DNA of 14,295 nt from JBBRSC01 sp038245795 (GCA_038245795.1 JBBRSC010000059.1:1-14295); one strand, 5' to 3'; numbered from the stretch's first letter, positions 1 to 7,237 are shown. The notes: generated from the sequence alone by a model not told the origin. Translations and numbers: made by a program.

Positions 1-1
1 C

Positions 2-1057
2 AACAAGAAGCTCGCCCGCCTCGCCAAGCTGGGCAAGGACCGCGGCGAGAAGGCCGACGTCCAAGAGGGGCTCGTCGCCGTCGTCAAGGCGACCTTCCCC
101 GAACCTCAGTTCCGCGGACAGACCAAGGGCGAGCTGGGTACCCCTGCGGTGCAATCCATCGTGTACGACGTGGTCAAGGACGGACTCACCGCGTGGTTCG
201 AAGGTGGCGGGCGCAAAACCCATGTGGCCAACCTGCGCGAGAAGATCACGCAGGCAATCCTGACGCGCGTCTCGGCGCGTCAGAATCTCGAGGCAAAACG
301 CAAGGCGGCGTCGCTCGGCTCCACCGGCATGCCTGACAAGTTGGCCGACTGCCGCAATCACGGTCCCGATGCCGAACTCCTCATCGTGGAGGGTGACTCC
401 GCGGCTGGCCCCGCCAAAGCCGGCCGCAACTCGGAGTACATGGCGGTCCTTCCGCTGCGCGGCAAGGTGGTCAACGCGGCCAAGTCGAACATGAAGCAGG
501 TGATCGAGAACGCCGAAGCCCAAGCACTGTTCACGGCCATCGGGGCTGGATTCGGTCGTGACTTCCGACTCGCTGACGCTCGCTACGGCCGGATCATCAT
601 CCTGTGCGATGCCGACGTTGACGGTAGCCATATCCGGTGTCTGCTCCTCACGCTGATCTACCACTACATGCGGCCGCTCCTCGAGGACGGCCGTGTGTAC
701 GCGGCGCAGCCGCCGCTCTACACCGTCAAGGTCAACGACGTCGTCCACCACGCCTTCAGCGATGATGACAAGGAACGGCTGACCATCGAGCTCTGCGCTG
801 GGACCACTCGGCGACCCGAGAATCTGCAATGGGTTCGCTTCAAGGGGCTCGGCGAGATGGACGTCGAGGAATTGGCCGAGACATGTCTCGATGCCGGGAC
901 CCGAATTCTCCGACGGATCACCATGGACGACGCATTGATCGCCAAACACGCCGCCGAGGACATGTTCGACACGCTCATGGGCACCGACGTTGCCCGTCGA
1001 CGACAGTTCCTGCTGGACAACTCCGACCTGATCGATCTGGCGTCACTCGACGTCTGA
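2..1057 (+). CDS. parE: Type IIA DNA topoisomerase subunit B, ParE-like (C-terminal part, 5' end outside window)
   Basis: This is the ATPase/TOPRIM subunit of a type II topoisomerase that, with its A subunit, relaxes supercoils and decatenates DNA. Only the last 351 codons are present; the reading frame is already open at base 2. Visible in order are the end of the transducer domain (VQEGL, then FRGQTKGELG), the TOPRIM glutamate motif (VEGDSAAGPAKAGRNSEY), PLRGKVVNAAKS, the metal-binding DxD motif (CDADVDGSHIR), and the C-terminal FKGLGEMD...LAET and FDTLMGTDVARRR blocks. The GAGFGRDFRLADARYGR stretch and 'LAET' resemble actinobacterial ParE more than GyrB, which usually reads VGTGIGEDFD...ARYHK. 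However, EGDSAAGP and 'CLLLTLIYHYMRPLLEDG' are intermediate, so a GyrB-type paralogue cannot be excluded. No parC/gyrA follows; the next gene is an unrelated esterase after 64 bp. Family certain, ParE versus GyrB moderately sure. Confidence 0.93.
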   Translation, partial: NKKLARLAKLGKDRGEKADVQEGLVAVVKATFPEPQFRGQTKGELGTPAVQSIVYDVVKDGLTAWFEGGGRKTHVANLREKITQAILTRVSARQNLEAKRKAASLGSTGMPDKLADCRNHGPDAELLIVEGDSAAGPAKAGRNSEYMAVLPLRGKVVNAAKSNMKQVIENAEAQALFTAIGAGFGRDFRLADARYGRIIILCDADVDGSHIRCLLLTLIYHYMRPLLEDGRVYAAQPPLYTVKVNDVVHHAFSDDDKERLTIELCAGTTRRPENLQWVRFKGLGEMDVEELAETCLDAGTRILRRITMDDALIAKHAAEDMFDTLMGTDVARRRQFLLDNSDLIDLASLDV

Positions 1058-1121
1058 CGGCGAACCTGGTTCACTACCACAACTGCTGTGGGATCAGCCC
1101 TGACGTAGTTGGGAGTACAAC

Positions 1122-2120
1122 ATGAGGTCAGCGACGCGACCAGCGACCATCCTCGCTCGACGATGTCTCGCAGCGATGATCGTGTTCGGTGCGCTGGCAA
1201 GCTGCACCACCAACCCGGCGGCGGTGGTGCGTTCGCCCTCGGTCACGCCGGGCGCGACCGCATGTCCGACGCCGTTGGTCCGCACCATCGAGCTGCGAGC
1301 CGGACGACAATCGCTGTCCCTCATCCACGACGGGTTGGGTCGGACCTCGTTCTTGCAGCTCCCGACGGGCTACGACTCGACGGTCCCGGCACCATTGCTG
1401 GTCAGTCTCCATCCATTCGCGCTCACCAATCAGGGGTGGGAGGAGTACTCCCACTTGGCTGACGCCGCCACGGCCCGCGGCTACATCGTGGTATCGCCGC
1501 TGGGCAGCGATCCCGGCCCGCGTTGGTCAGTGCCGGGTGGTCTGCCCGGGCCTGATGATCTTGGGTTCGTCGACCAATTGGTCGCCACCGTGGTCGCCGA
1601 GTTGTGCATCGATACCACCCGAATCTTCGCGGCCGGGTTCTCCGCCGGGGCCGCTATGGCGATGGGCCTGTCGTGCACTTTCCCCGGGATGTTCGCAGGA
1701 ATTGCGGCAAGCGGCGGCGCCAACCTCACGTCGCTCTGCCCGGACTCACCCGGTGTCGACACGCTGATTTTCCATGGGTTGAACGATCCCATCGCGCCGA
1801 CGTCGGGCAGCTATGTCGTCTTCGCTCCCCCGCTCGGGCTCAGTCTGTCCACCGTGCTCGACTCGACCGCGACCCGAAATGGGTGTCAGCCAGGTGTCGG
1901 GTTCGTGCGAGAATTTCCCTCCACTGATGTCCGTCGCTACGTGGGTTGCGATCCGGGTCATCGATTGCAGTTCTGGCAGATGAACTCCGCCGGCCACACG
2001 TGGGCGGGAACCGATCCGAGCATCGGCGCCTTTCTCGGTGGGACCAGCCAGGACTTCTCCGCCAACACCGTGGTCCTCGACTTCTTCGATAGTCACACCG
2101 TTCCTGCGCCAGCCATCTGA
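1122..2120 (+). CDS. Secreted lipoprotein esterase, PHB-depolymerase/feruloyl-esterase (LpqC-like) family
   Basis: A 332-aa alpha/beta-hydrolase predicted to be lipid-anchored on the outer face of the membrane and to cleave an ester substrate (polyhydroxyalkanoate oligomers, feruloyl or acetyl esters; the substrate cannot be read from sequence). The N-terminus has an Arg-rich start, a hydrophobic segment and the lipobox L25-A-S-C28. The nucleophile elbow is G172-F-S174-A-G176, the acid is probably D222 in HGLNDP, and the base is probably H292 in SAGHTW. The SLHPF segment near residue 95 sits where the oxyanion-hole strand is expected. The ATG at 1122 is chosen because GGGAG lies at 1111-1115 and the signal peptide begins there. 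The gene starts 64 bp after the topoisomerase gene and ends at a strong hairpin, so it is probably monocistronic or the tail of that unit. Length and triad match the family. Confidence 0.88.
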   Translation: MRSATRPATILARRCLAAMIVFGALASCTTNPAAVVRSPSVTPGATACPTPLVRTIELRAGRQSLSLIHDGLGRTSFLQLPTGYDSTVPAPLLVSLHPFALTNQGWEEYSHLADAATARGYIVVSPLGSDPGPRWSVPGGLPGPDDLGFVDQLVATVVAELCIDTTRIFAAGFSAGAAMAMGLSCTFPGMFAGIAASGGANLTSLCPDSPGVDTLIFHGLNDPIAPTSGSYVVFAPPLGLSLSTVLDSTATRNGCQPGVGFVREFPSTDVRRYVGCDPGHRLQFWQMNSAGHTWAGTDPSIGAFLGGTSQDFSANTVVLDFFDSHTVPAPAI

Positions 2121-2131
2121 ACCCGAAAAGC

Positions 2132-2164
2132 CGACAAGGACCCCGGGGGGAGGGGTCCTTGTCG
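2132..2164 (+). terminator. Strong intrinsic-type hairpin after the esterase gene
   Basis: A perfect 13-bp stem (CGACAAGGACCCC at 2132-2144 with its complement at 2152-2164) closes a 7-nt G-rich loop, 11 bp after the esterase stop codon. No T-run follows, as is common for stem-loop terminators in high-GC actinobacteria. Confidence 0.75.
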
Positions 2165-2189
2165 TCGCTCAACGGGATTCCGTCGGCGA

Positions 2190-2227
2190 AACGTCGGGGC
2201 TGGACGGGGGGGTGTCCATCCGACGTT
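2190..2227. terminator. Second stem-loop in the convergent intergenic region
   Basis: AACGTCGG (2190-2197) pairs with CCGACGTT (2220-2227). After a small internal loop, TGGAC (2201-2205) pairs with GTCCA (2214-2218) around a G-rich loop. That is 13 base pairs in total. It lies between the convergent esterase and phasin-like genes and could act on transcripts from either side. Confidence 0.5.
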
Positions 2228-2235
2228 GATATCTC

Positions 2236-2263
2236 CCGTCCGGGCTGTGAGCAGCCGGGACGG
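2236..2263 (-). terminator. Stem-loop terminator of the phasin-like gene
   Basis: CCGTCCGGGCTG (2236-2247) faces CAGCCGGGACGG (2252-2263). This forms a 12-bp stem with a single G-G mismatch and a TGAG tetraloop. It starts 13 bp beyond the stop codon of the minus-strand gene that ends at 2277. There is no U-tract on the minus strand. Confidence 0.6.
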
Positions 2264-2276
2264 AAAGATCAGTTGG

Positions 2277-2609
2277 TCATGCAGCCTTGGCGGTCGTCTT
2301 GCGTGCCACCGGGCGGGTCGTCTTGCGGTCGAGCACTTTGTCAGTGATCGGAGCGGCAGCCTTGGCGGCGGCCAGTGCGATCTCTTTGTTCGTATCGATC
2401 ACGGACTTGGCGAACTTGTACTGGTTGTTGACCAGCTCGGCCGGTGTCGGGATCTTGTCACCGAAGGGCAGCGCCGGGATCTCGGAGATGCGATCGGTGA
2501 CGAAGTCAACGATCACGGTGATGCCCTTGACGACGGGCTCCTTGACGAGCGAGATGGTTTCGACGACCTGGTCCTGCACGTTGGTGAGTTTGTCGAGTAC
2601 GAGAGTCAT
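2277..2609 (-). CDS. Small phasin-like / HBHA-like helical protein with Lys/Ala-rich tail
   Basis: A 110-aa protein with no signal peptide or transmembrane segment and no Cys or Trp. The N-terminal half (about 1-45) is a predicted amphipathic helix rich in Val and Ile. A Pro-rich linker (IPALPFGDKIPTP) separates it from a second helix (about 57-93, AELVNNQYKFAKSVIDTNKE followed by an Ala/Lys-rich run). It ends in a basic tail with RKTT repeated. Helix plus 'PxPxELV...FAKxVxDxxKE' plus Ala/Lys tail resembles phasins, which coat polyhydroxyalkanoate granules, and the mycobacterial heparin-binding haemagglutinin. Either identity is inference. The start at 2609 is firm because GGAGG lies 6 nt upstream at 2616-2620. 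A near-consensus promoter with an inverted repeat lies upstream (2667-2695), and a terminator hairpin follows. Real gene very likely, function uncertain. Confidence 0.8.
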   Translation of the reverse strand: MTLVLDKLTNVQDQVVETISLVKEPVVKGITVIVDFVTDRISEIPALPFGDKIPTPAELVNNQYKFAKSVIDTNKEIALAAAKAAAPITDKVLDRKTTRPVARKTTAKAA

Positions 2610-2627
2610 GGTGAACCTCCAATTGGG

Positions 2628-2650
2628 GCTGACCGTTTTCGAAGGTCAGC
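2628..2650 (-). promoter_or_regulatory. Leader stem-loop just upstream of the phasin-like gene's RBS
   Basis: GCTGACC (2628-2634) pairs perfectly with GGTCAGC (2644-2650) around a 9-nt loop. In the minus-strand transcript this 7-bp hairpin would sit in the 5' leader, ending 7 nt before the GGAGG site. It could stabilise the mRNA or affect translation. No known element is recognised. Confidence 0.4.
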
Positions 2651-2651
2651 T

Positions 2652-2678
2652 GCTTGCGATGCGCTAACTGTAGCAAGC
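2652..2678. promoter_or_regulatory. Inverted repeat GCTTGC-N15-GCAAGC flanking the phasin-like gene's -10 box
   Basis: GCTTGC (2652-2657) and GCAAGC (2673-2678) form a perfect inverted repeat centred at 2665, with one arm downstream of the -10 box and the other inside the -35/-10 spacer. A third copy, GCAAGC, lies at 2713-2718 just upstream of the -35 box. The arms start 21 and 40 bp apart, close to whole helical turns. This is consistent with a repressor operator, for example of the TetR type; the regulator is unknown. Confidence 0.5.
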
Positions 2679-2695
2679 GACCGATACTCCGTCAA
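2667..2695 (-). promoter_or_regulatory. Sigma-70-type promoter for the phasin-like gene
   Basis: Read on the minus strand, TTGACG (2695-2690) is followed after exactly 17 bp by TACAGT (2672-2667). This fits the housekeeping consensus well. Transcription would start near 2660, giving a leader of about 50 nt that holds the hairpin and the GGAGG site of the 110-aa gene. Confidence 0.65.
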
Positions 2696-2798
2696 CCATT
2701 TTGCGCACTATTGCAAGCGTGTCGTTGGTCACGTGCCTCGTCGTACCAACGTTCCGACGACTCAGGACGGCGCAGGAATGCCGTCAGCACGGCCGCAG

Positions 2799-2826
2799 TT
2801 GTCCTCAGTCGAATCCCGACTAGTCT
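2799..2826 (+). promoter_or_regulatory. Predicted promoter of the 1-Cys peroxiredoxin gene
   Basis: TTGTCC (2799-2804) and TAGTCT (2821-2826) are separated by 16 bp. The predicted start near 2833 leaves a leader of about 50 nt before the ATG at 2882. The -10 hexamer lies inside the inverted repeat at 2814-2834, so a bound repressor would block it. Confidence 0.5.
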
Positions 2827-2836
2827 GGTCGGGAAT
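2812..2836. promoter_or_regulatory. Rrf2/IscR type-1-like operator overlapping the peroxiredoxin -10 box
   Basis: TCCCGAC (2814-2820) and GTCGGGA (2828-2834) form a perfect 7-bp inverted repeat with a 7-nt spacer, centred at 2824. Aligned by hand to the E. coli IscR type-1 consensus (25 bp, GACT/AGTC core), about 19 of 25 positions agree, including GACT and GTC in the half-sites. Type-1 sites are bound by [2Fe-2S]-IscR and relatives. Binding by an Rrf2-family redox or Fe-S sensor is inferred. No such regulator gene is in the window. Confidence 0.5.
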
Positions 2837-2881
2837 TGATCGGGAGACTCCGGTCAACACACGAAAGAAGCAGGTCACACC

Positions 2882-3517
2882 ATGGCAGTCCGATTGGGCG
2901 ACATCGCCCCCGACTTCACCGCTGAGACCACCGACGGCACCGTCAACTTCCACGAATGGAAGAAGGACGCGTGGGCGGTGCTCTTCAGCCACCCCAAGGA
3001 CTTCACACCGGTCTGCACGACCGAGCTGGGAACGGTGGCAAAGCTGAAGCCAGAGTTCGACAAGCGAAACGTCAAGGTCATCGGCCTGTCTGTCGACCCC
3101 ATCGCCGACCACCACAAGTGGAAGGCCGACATCGAAGAAACGCAGGGCACCGCCTTGAACTTCCCCCTCATCGCCGATCCGGATCGCACCGTCGCGAACC
3201 TCTACGACATGATCCCCGCCGATGCGAAGGACAACCTCACGGTCCGATCGGTGTTCGTTGTCGGTCCCGACGACAAGGTGAAGCTCACCCTGACCTACCC
3301 GGCGTCGACTGGCCGCAACTTTGATGAGCTGATCCGGGTGATCGATTCGCTGCAGTTGACTGCGCAATACAAAGTCGCGACGCCCGCCAACTGGAAGAAC
3401 GGCGACAACGTCATCATCGGCGGAGCGGTGAGCGATGCCGAGGCCAAAGAACTGTTCCCCGCTGGCTGGGAGGCCCCGAAGCCCTACCTCCGGATCGTGC
3501 CGCAACCGGGCAAGTGA
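2882..3517 (+). CDS. 1-Cys peroxiredoxin (Prx6 family, AhpC/TSA fold)
   Basis: A 211-aa cytoplasmic thiol peroxidase that reduces H2O2, alkyl hydroperoxides or peroxynitrite. The peroxidatic Cys45 sits in P38-K-D-F-T42-P-V-C45 (FSHPKDFTPVCTTELG). It is the only cysteine in the protein, so there is no resolving Cys and an external reductant is needed. Prx6 signatures are present: SVDPIADHHKW, LNFPLIADPDRTVA, YPASTGRNFDEL(I)RVIDSLQLT, and the extended C-terminal domain ATPANWKNGDNVIIGGAVSD...ELFPAGWE...PYLR. Length matches the family. The ATG at 2882 begins exactly where family members begin; only a weak purine-rich GAAAGAAG (2863-2870) serves as RBS. It is probably monocistronic, with its own promoter overlapped by an inverted repeat (2814-2834) and a terminator after it. 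Iron-sulphur- or redox-linked control is suggested. Confidence 0.95.
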   Translation: MAVRLGDIAPDFTAETTDGTVNFHEWKKDAWAVLFSHPKDFTPVCTTELGTVAKLKPEFDKRNVKVIGLSVDPIADHHKWKADIEETQGTALNFPLIADPDRTVANLYDMIPADAKDNLTVRSVFVVGPDDKVKLTLTYPASTGRNFDELIRVIDSLQLTAQYKVATPANWKNGDNVIIGGAVSDAEAKELFPAGWEAPKPYLRIVPQPGK

Positions 3518-3565
3518 CCTCGATGCCGAGCTCGTCGTGAGTTCAGCACCACACCATTGGTGACC

Positions 3566-3595
3566 ACTCGGGCGAGGCTGCGGCCTCGCCCGAGT
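3566..3595. terminator. Bidirectional hairpin between the peroxiredoxin and cyclase genes
   Basis: A perfect 13-bp stem (ACTCGGGCGAGGC at 3566-3578 with its complement at 3583-3595) carries a TGCG tetraloop. It lies 48 bp after the peroxiredoxin stop and 72 bp beyond the stop of the convergent minus-strand cyclase gene, so it can serve both. There is no clear T-run. Confidence 0.75.
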
Positions 3596-3667
3596 CGCGT
3601 CCAGACACTCCTGTTTGAGACTCCTTGCGTGAGACCCTCGTGCTCGCGACGCGCGTGTCGGCCGAGC

Positions 3668-6600
3668 TCAGACCGGGGATGGAGTCAGGTGCGATGCGGC
3701 CTCATCGCAGATTATTTGCCAGCCATCGGGATCGACGCCGAGCGCGCCCCACCGGTGATCGGAATCCGCACGAGCGAACTCGCCCGCCCCGCGATCGACC
3801 ACCGAGAGTGCCGTCAACGCTTCGAGGGTGGTGGCGCGAGCCAGGCTGATGATGGCGCGGGCGAGGTGGTCGTCGGTCGCCGCAACGTCGGCCTCCGCAA
3901 CGGCGAAACCCTCCGGATCGCCCGCCAGGCCGATTGCCACGTGAGCCATCATCCGGTCGAGGTAGGTCGACCGCTTCCCCGCGACGACGCGACCACAGAA
4001 CGCCCTCGTCATCGCCAGGTCACCGCAACACGATGCCACCAGCGCCGCAGCCGCGGCAGCGAACCCCGAGTTCGGATCTTCGTCCGTCATACGTTGGAGT
4101 AGCACCTGAGCATCGTCGAACTCTCCCCGCATCGCCAGGGCCAACCCAGCTGCAACCCCGAGCTCGAGCTGACCGATCGAGTCGTCGCCGACGTCGGCAA
4201 GCGGTGCCGTGACCCACGGCAGGTCCACCATCAACTCCAGCTGGCCGAGCTGCACCCGGGCAACGGCATCGGCTGCCATACCGACCTGGATGTTCGATTC
4301 CCCCGACGCGTTCGGCGCGGCGTCCACCGCACGACTCAGAAGCGCCAATCCTTCGGAGACCTCGCCTGCCATCACCTTGGCTCGACCGACAAGTGCCAAC
4401 GCCTGCTCCAAACCGACCGCGTCTCCCAACGACTCGAAGTGGCTCAGCGCGGTCTCGCCGGCAGCTATCGCGTCGTTCGTTCGACCCTCCCACAACGTGA
4501 TGGCGCCGAGGATGATCAACATCATTCCCTGGCCCCAACGATCCCCACGACGCTCGGTCTCCGTCAAGATCTGCTGGGCAAGGGTCCGCGCCTCGTCGAA
4601 ACGCCCCTCGAAAAAGAGCACGAACGCCTGAAGTCCGAGGGTCCAGGCGAGGCCGCCGCTGTCGCCGATCTCGATGAAGGCCGTCGACGATTCGTCCAGC
4701 CATTTCTGGGCATCCTTCACCCTGCCGGTAGCGAACTCGATCCAGGCCAGGTTCTGCAAGGCCCAGGCCTCGCCGCGCCGATCGCCGACCGTCCGAAAAT
4801 CCACGAGCGACGCCTCGACGGGTCCCTTGGCGGCAGCGTTGTCGTTGCGCAGCAGAGCCGCCATGCCCAACCATCGACGCGCCTGGGCGCGCCCATGGAC
4901 GTCGTCCACTTCGTCGAAGAGCTCAATGGCCCGCAGCAACGGCACCTCGGCCGCCCCGGGCTCTCCCTCGCGGGCATCGACCTCCCCGAGCTTCACGAGC
5001 GCGTGCGCCTGGCCCCCGATGTCGCCTGCCGCTTCTGCCAGTTCGCGGGCCCGTCGCGCATCGACACGCGCCGCGTCGAAGCGCCACTGTTCAGATCGCA
5101 CGTGCGATCGGCCGAGCAGACAACTCAGGCGCTGGGAGTCGTACGGTCCGTCGGTAGCCAGTTCGAGCCCCTGGGTGTAGAGCCGCTCGGCCAGGGGCCA
5201 CGCGGCGGTCTGCTCCGCTCGGCGAGCCGCTTCGAGCACCCATCGCAGCGCCCGCTCGTCCAGATCGGCAACCAACGACGACGCTCCCGGTTCCATGGCC
5301 AGTCGGGCGGCTTCGTAGTAATGACGGGCGACCGTCTCGACGAACCCGTCGTCGATGAACCGGCCACCGAATGCCAGTTCCAGATAACTCGCGATGCCGA
5401 GATGGCGTTGCAGGCGGTCGCTCTTCGTGAGCCGGGAGTAAGCAACTTCGCGAACGAGATCGGAGCGGAAGGCCCAGGTCTCGCCGTCAAACGTGATGAT
5501 CTCCTTCGACTCGAGCGATGCCACCACCGGATCGATGTCCGCGATCCCACGGGTCCCCTCACTCAGACGTCGGAGCGCCTCGATGGGTCCGGAGGATCCC
5601 CACACGGCGGCGTCCTCGAGCGTCAGCTGCTCGGCAGTGGTCAGGCCATCGATGCGGGCTGACATGAGACCCCGCAGGGTTGAGGGCAGCTCCGTGCCGG
5701 TGGCCAGCACCGTTTCGTGGTCGGCGCCGCTCGCCTCCGTCAACGTCACAAGTTCTTCGAGATAGAAGGGGTTGCCGCCCGATCGATCGAGCAAGACATC
5801 CCGCAGACGCTGCTCCATCGGCCCGGTGGCCAGGATGTCCAAGAGCTCCGACGCCGACCCCCGATCGAGCGGATCGATGTTGAGGACCAGCGAGTTGTAT
5901 CGGCCGGCAGTCGGCGTCCAGCGCTTGAGGAGTGAACGGCGAGCGGTCGCCACCAGGATGAACGGCAGACGTGCGAGCTGGCCGCTCAGAGTGTCGATCA
6001 TCTCGAGCACCAGCTCGTCGGCCCAGTGCAGGTCGGCGATCCGGATGACGATCGGTCGCTCGCGAACTGACGCTTCCATGAATGACAGCAGCGCCGCTGT
6101 CGCTTCACCGCGAGCGCGGGTCGGATCGAGACCCCGCAACGGCCCCTCATACCCCATGAGATGGAGCAGGCCATTGACGACACTGTTGGTGGTGTCCCCC
6201 ACTCCGAGGGCCAACTCCACCGAACGTGTTGTCTTGGATCGCGCCTCGTCCAGCGGCTCGTCGAGATCGATACCGCAACCGTCGCGGATGGCATCAGCGA
6301 TCGGCCACCAAGGGTTGGCCTCGCCGTAGGGAACGCATCGACCGTTCAATACGATCACGTCGGCTCGATGACTCCGGACCAACGGCGCGATCTCATTGGC
6401 GATCCGGGTCTTGCCGACGCCGGCCTCGCCCAACAGCAGGATCTGTTGACCGCGCCCGTTGCGGATCGAGACCTCAATGGTGTTGTCGATGACGGCGATC
6501 TCAGCATCGCGACCAATCAAGGGCGTGAGCGGCCGGCGCGGGCGATAGCCGGGGGGCAAGATCGCCTCGATGGGCTGCCAGACATCGATGGGCCGCTCTC

Positions 6601-7186
6601 GCCCGCGAGCGAACAGTTGCCCCCGGGACTCGTACACGAAGACGTCGCGGGTCGCGCCATAGGTGGAATCACCGACGACCACCGTGCCCGGATCGGCAGA
6701 CGTCTGGACCCGCGACGCAGTGTTCACGACGTCGCCCATTGCGGTGTAGTCGCCACCGGCGCGCAACGCGCCAACCAGGACCTCGCCGGTATTGACGCCG
6801 ATCCGCATACGGATATCGATGCTCGCTTCACGGGCATATTCTGCGAGCGTCTCGAGCATTCGCAGACCGGCGCGAACCGCTCGTTCGGCATCGTCTTCAT
6901 GGGCGGTCGGCGCGCCGAACAGCGCGACGATGGCATCACCGATGATTTTGTCGACCCGTCCACCGAAGGCTGTGACGTCGCGGACCAGTCGTTCGAAGGC
7001 GCTGTCGACGATGCGTTTGACCTGTTCGGGGTCGAGCGTTTCGGACAGGCTCGTGAACCCGACGAGGTCCGCGAAGAGCACGGTGACCACCCGGCGTTCC
7101 TCAAGGTGCGCCGCCACCGGATGTCCACACGCCCCGCAGAACTTCGTGTCCACCGGCAACTCGGCGCCACACTGCTGACAGGACAT
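3668..7186 (-). CDS. Class III adenylate cyclase fused to AAA/STAND-type ATPase and TPR-like domain
   Basis: A 1172-aa multidomain regulator. Residues 1-21 form a zinc ribbon (C3xxC6...C17xxC20). Residues about 32-205 are a class III nucleotidyl cyclase with metal-binding D40 (FADLVGFT) and D84 (IIGDAIVALFG), purine-selecting K80 and T148, and transition-state N155 and R159 (VVNTASR). All are kept, so it should make cAMP; the Thr fits class IIIb. Residues about 222-600 are an ATPase with Walker A GEAGVGKT (253-260), Walker B IRIAD385LHWAD, and a GNPFYLEEL motif typical of AAA_16/cyclase-associated ATPases. The rest is alpha-helical, TPR-like repeats (YTQGLEL, LVKLGEVDAREGE, QNLAWIEFATG). I chose the ATG at 7186 because it begins the zinc ribbon and has TATGAT exactly 6 nt upstream. 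An in-frame start at 7330 would add 48 unlike residues and overlap the divergent gene. The activating signal is unknown. Confidence 0.9.
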   Translation of the reverse strand: MSCQQCGAELPVDTKFCGACGHPVAAHLEERRVVTVLFADLVGFTSLSETLDPEQVKRIVDSAFERLVRDVTAFGGRVDKIIGDAIVALFGAPTAHEDDAERAVRAGLRMLETLAEYAREASIDIRMRIGVNTGEVLVGALRAGGDYTAMGDVVNTASRVQTSADPGTVVVGDSTYGATRDVFVYESRGQLFARGRERPIDVWQPIEAILPPGYRPRRPLTPLIGRDAEIAVIDNTIEVSIRNGRGQQILLLGEAGVGKTRIANEIAPLVRSHRADVIVLNGRCVPYGEANPWWPIADAIRDGCGIDLDEPLDEARSKTTRSVELALGVGDTTNSVVNGLLHLMGYEGPLRGLDPTRARGEATAALLSFMEASVRERPIVIRIADLHWADELVLEMIDTLSGQLARLPFILVATARRSLLKRWTPTAGRYNSLVLNIDPLDRGSASELLDILATGPMEQRLRDVLLDRSGGNPFYLEELVTLTEASGADHETVLATGTELPSTLRGLMSARIDGLTTAEQLTLEDAAVWGSSGPIEALRRLSEGTRGIADIDPVVASLESKEIITFDGETWAFRSDLVREVAYSRLTKSDRLQRHLGIASYLELAFGGRFIDDGFVETVARHYYEAARLAMEPGASSLVADLDERALRWVLEAARRAEQTAAWPLAERLYTQGLELATDGPYDSQRLSCLLGRSHVRSEQWRFDAARVDARRARELAEAAGDIGGQAHALVKLGEVDAREGEPGAAEVPLLRAIELFDEVDDVHGRAQARRWLGMAALLRNDNAAAKGPVEASLVDFRTVGDRRGEAWALQNLAWIEFATGRVKDAQKWLDESSTAFIEIGDSGGLAWTLGLQAFVLFFEGRFDEARTLAQQILTETERRGDRWGQGMMLIILGAITLWEGRTNDAIAAGETALSHFESLGDAVGLEQALALVGRAKVMAGEVSEGLALLSRAVDAAPNASGESNIQVGMAADAVARVQLGQLELMVDLPWVTAPLADVGDDSIGQLELGVAAGLALAMRGEFDDAQVLLQRMTDEDPNSGFAAAAAALVASCCGDLAMTRAFCGRVVAGKRSTYLDRMMAHVAIGLAGDPEGFAVAEADVAATDDHLARAIISLARATTLEALTALSVVDRGAGEFARADSDHRWGALGVDPDGWQIICDEAASHLTPSPV

Positions 7187-7192
7187 GGGTTG

Positions 7193-7198
7193 ATCATA
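7193..7198 (-). promoter_or_regulatory. -10 box of a leaderless promoter for the cyclase gene
   Basis: On the minus strand TATGAT, one base from TATAAT, is followed by 6 nt and then the ATG at 7186. Transcription would begin at or next to the A of the start codon. No Shine-Dalgarno sequence is present. The -35 is weak (CAGACA, 15 bp away). Confidence 0.55.
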
Positions 7199-7237
7199 CG
7201 GGTCGCTATCAATTGTCTGCGCTCCGAGGCCAACCCC

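Noticed and set aside
2226..3047. 273-codon plus-strand frame spanning the phasin-like gene and the divergent promoter region
   Set aside because: It overlaps two supported genes and both promoters; the protein is low-complexity Gly/Asp/Arg-rich antisense read-through.
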